A stretch of DNA of 37,903 nt from Chlorobium sp. (lineage in GTDB: Bacteria > Bacteroidota > Chlorobiia > Chlorobiales > Chlorobiaceae): NCBI GenBank assembly GCA_005862285.1, contig SZXW01000011.1, positions 1-37,903 on the forward strand, given 5' to 3'. Within the stretch, counting starts at the first letter, position 1. The number at the start of each line of letters is the position of its first letter. A program made the position numbers and the translations under genes. Of this stretch, positions 35,914 through 37,903 are shown piece by piece. The notes under the pieces are model-generated. The model was not told the origin of the DNA. It saw only the letters and a program-made list of their open reading frames with translations, and did no database searches.

Positions 35914-37737
35914 CTACCCACTCCCCTTCTTAAAATACGTGCCCAAATAGCGCGATGTGACTTTCGCAACGGAACCAAGCACTTCATGGTCGGCAAGAAG
36001 AGAAAAAACCATGCCGGTCAACTTTCCGGGATTGTTCCTGATCCATTCATTCCTGTAAAGCACGCTCATCAGTTTGTCCATCGAGACGGAACAGGCGGTA
36101 TCGACTACCTTTTCCAGACTGATCAGCGGTCCGGTAAAAAGCACGCTGTCATTACCGGCCGTCATGGTGAGCACACGGGTACCGTTGTGGTGATCCAGGC
36201 GGTAATCGATGCATTTTTCCGCTGAATTCCTCAGGCGCAGGGTAACAGGTTTCCTCAGCTCCCTCGATTTTGGAGAAGCCGTCTGCTCGATGCGGCCGCG
36301 TTCCCGCTGCATAATGAGAAGAAGTGCGTTGAAAAGATGATTCCTGATCTGGGTTTTTGAGAGTTCCTTGTTGACACGCAGAAGCAGGCAGAACTGGAAA
36401 AGATCCATCAGGAAAACTAGCAGGACCTCGTTCGTACTGTTCCTTTTCATGACCGAACTGTACCGGTTGAACGACGCATTGCAGTAGGCAAGCATCGCGA
36501 CAAGCTTCTGCCGGTCCATGAAGCGGGTTTCGATAACCGGGCAGTAATTGTTGTAGAGGTCCCAGTCATATGACCGGATCCGACATTCGCTTTTGTATTC
36601 GTTGAAAATAGCGGTACCGGGATAGGGGGTCATGATCATGAAGATCGTTTGCCTCAGGCCGAGCGACCGGGCAAAGTCAGGATAGGCGAGGGTATCCTGT
36701 TCGTTCTCCGTGTAATGTCCGATAATAAAATACCCTTCCGCGCCGATCCTGTATTTGCTGCAGAGATCAATTGCTTTCGAGACATCACCGAGGGTGTTTT
36801 TTTTGTTCATGAGCGCGAGGATCTCCTCGTTCGGGCTTTCAATACCGAGCCCGACCTTGTTGAGCCCGACCCGTTTGAGCTTGTCGAGAATCCGTTCCGC
36901 CCTGACCAGGTCCTTGGCCCTTGTCTCGGTCATGATCCTGAAATTGGTCAGCCCACGCTCGATCATCAAATCGCAGATTCTCTCCGCTCTCTTGATATTG
37001 GTGAGAAAATTCGCATCCCAGATTTTGAGAAGCTTCTTGTTTTTCGGATCATGCAGCAAGGCGATTTCTTCAACGACATTTTCCGCGCTTCTGCCCCTCC
37101 AGGCTTTATGCATCTGGTCGTTTGCGCAGAAAGTGCAGGTCCATGGACACCCTCTCGATGTGTAGATCGTATCGATCGAGTAGTTGTCCCCTTTCTCTCC
37201 ATAACGCTCAGGACGAAGGCTGCGGAGTGGGAACCTTATTGAATCGACATCGGCAATGACTGGCCTCGGGCCGGTAAAGACAATCCCTCCCCCCTCATTG
37301 TAGGCAAGGCCCCGGACATCACGCGAAGGACCTCGCAGGACAAGCTCCCTGAAGGTCTCCTCCCCCTCACCGATCACAACGGCATCGACATGGGGATTTT
37401 TCAGGACCTCTTCCGGCAAAGCCGTGGGATGAAATCCGCCCATGACAACAAACGCACCGGCTTCCTTTGCAATTTTCGCAAGCCTTTCCGCCTGATAATA
37501 AGCTCCGGTCATCGAGGAGATGGCGACAAGATCGACAGGACGTTTCTTCAGCAGGGAGTGCATGCTGTCAAAAATGCCGTCATTGTAGAAATTCTCAGGC
37601 ATAACGAGGCTTTCGACATCTTTCTCGACAGCTGCGGCAAGGTAGCAGACCCCGATGCAGTCGGTGATAAACCGGGGAAAGGGAACAATGACTGTTTGCG
37701 GGGCTTCGACGAGACAGAGGTGTTTGAAATATGCCAT
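35914..37737 (-). CDS. Radical SAM protein with B12-binding-like N-terminal domain
   Basis: I chose the ATG at 37737 (607 residues; [14 protein letters not shown]); an upstream in-frame start adds 21 unlikely residues. Residues about 1-150 resemble a cobalamin-binding domain ([26 protein letters not shown]), but the B12-ligating DxHxxG motif is not seen. The iron-sulfur motif CPWTCTFC is at about 199-206, followed by a radical SAM barrel to about 400 ([34 protein letters not shown]). About 200 C-terminal residues are unrecognised; the last 100 might resemble an SCP2-like lipid-binding fold, a weak guess. Relatives include BchE, BchQ, BchR and BciD, but I cannot assign a substrate. Its stop lies in a repeat array. 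Confidence 0.85.
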   Translation of the reverse strand: MAYFKHLCLVEAPQTVIVPFPRFITDCIGVCYLAAAVEKDVESLVMPENFYNDGIFDSMHSLLKKRPVDLVAISSMTGAYYQAERLAKIAKEAGAFVVMGGFHPTALPEEVLKNPHVDAVVIGEGEETFRELVLRGPSRDVRGLAYNEGGGIVFTGPRPVIADVDSIRFPLRSLRPERYGEKGDNYSIDTIYTSRGCPWTCTFCANDQMHKAWRGRSAENVVEEIALLHDPKNKKLLKIWDANFLTNIKRAERICDLMIERGLTNFRIMTETRAKDLVRAERILDKLKRVGLNKVGLGIESPNEEILALMNKKNTLGDVSKAIDLCSKYRIGAEGYFIIGHYTENEQDTLAYPDFARSLGLRQTIFMIMTPYPGTAIFNEYKSECRIRSYDWDLYNNYCPVIETRFMDRQKLVAMLAYCNASFNRYSSVMKRNSTNEVLLVFLMDLFQFCLLLRVNKELSKTQIRNHLFNALLLIMQRERGRIEQTASPKSRELRKPVTLRLRNSAEKCIDYRLDHHNGTRVLTMTAGNDSVLFTGPLISLEKVVDTACSVSMDKLMSVLYRNEWIRNNPGKLTGMVFSLLADHEVLGSVAKVTSRYLGTYFKKGSG

Positions 37738-37863
37738 ATAGAGTCCTGAACGTGAATATGAATCCTGTGAAGACCGGAACCCGTCTGAGACGGCCCGCAA
37801 CAGATGCCTTGATTAATAGTATCCGATACAATCAGCGCTGGTGGATAAAGCTGAAAATCAGTT

Positions 37864-37903
37864 ATGAAAGATACATATTTTTGCAGACTCTTTATTGCAG
37901 TCA
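37864..37903 (+). CDS. Possible start of a gene running off the window
   Basis: An ATG at 37864 opens MKDTYFCRLFIAV up to the window end with no stop, resembling the start of a signal peptide. It diverges from the radical SAM gene. Thirteen codons are too few for confidence. Confidence 0.2.
   Translation, partial: MKDTYFCRLFIAV

Larger units (their letters stand above)
35462..35935. repeat. Composite repeat block between ppdK and the radical SAM gene
   Basis: The block opens with seven GGG runs (35462-35508; GGGTACT, GGGAATT and GGGTAAT units), directly after the ppdK terminator. It then has the module shared with 10091-10197 (35537-35641), the hairpin family's third copy (35686-35782), a GCTCC/GGAGC hairpin (35840-35852), and a terminal C-rich array (about 35865-35930) that contains the TAG stop of the convergent radical SAM gene. 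It fills the 515-base gap and holds no credible gene. Confidence 0.85.

Overview
The window looks like chromosomal DNA of a green sulfur bacterium (Chlorobiota) or a close relative. This is inferred from gene content, with no database search. The supporting signs are a fused lpxC-fabZ gene (a Bacteroidota/Chlorobiota trait), a carB gene holding only the N-terminal half of carbamoyl-phosphate synthase, a large pyruvate phosphate dikinase (used in these bacteria to make PEP from the pyruvate formed by reductive carbon fixation), lipid A genes showing a Gram-negative envelope, and weak Shine-Dalgarno sequences.

Bases 1-11,500 are accessory DNA. A minus-strand operon, trbB-C-D-E-J-K-L-F-G-I (9475 down to 130), encodes a P-type (VirB-like) type IV secretion system in the Ti-plasmid gene order. 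It has two ATPases (TrbB, TrbE), the pilin (TrbC), minor pilus protein (TrbJ), a small lipoprotein in the trbK slot, and the inner-membrane and envelope-spanning parts (TrbL, TrbF, TrbG, TrbI). trbH is absent. Upstream, in the same orientation, lies traF, a signal-peptidase-like enzyme that in RP4 matures and cyclises the TrbC pilin. No relaxase, coupling protein, integrase or origin of transfer is visible. The operon and traF are separated and flanked by composite repeats.

The repeats are the most unusual structural feature. Blocks at 1-140, 9703-10452, 11000-11465, 30774-30880 and 35462-35935 tend to start with a G-rich array (GGGTATT, GGGTACT, GGGTAAT units) and end with the complementary C-rich array. 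Between these lie hairpins and palindromes that recur at several sites. One array is eleven GGG runs at a strict 7-base period, just upstream of traF.

Bases 11,560-35,398 hold housekeeping genes: suhB-like phosphatase; lpxC-fabZ; pgsA, ruvC and yebC (minus); pheA-polA, an M23 peptidase, a DUF2795 protein, a BamA/TamA-like outer-membrane protein and rpe (plus); purD, a JAMM protease, carB N-half and trpC (minus); a DUF374 acyltransferase with lpxK (plus); an isochorismatase-like hydrolase (minus); elbB (plus); an orphan ABC permease (minus); and ppdK (plus) with a clear terminator. Envelope building (lpxC, fabZ, lpxK, DUF374, pgsA, the BamA-like protein, M23) is a recurring theme.

The BamA-like gene is odd. 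Its signal peptide and first POTRA residues are in frame with the rest, but the only suitable ATG is separated from them by a run of ten T that puts it out of frame, suggesting slippage, phase variation or a sequence error. The right end of the window carries a B12-domain-like radical SAM protein with an unrecognised C-terminal region, on the minus strand.
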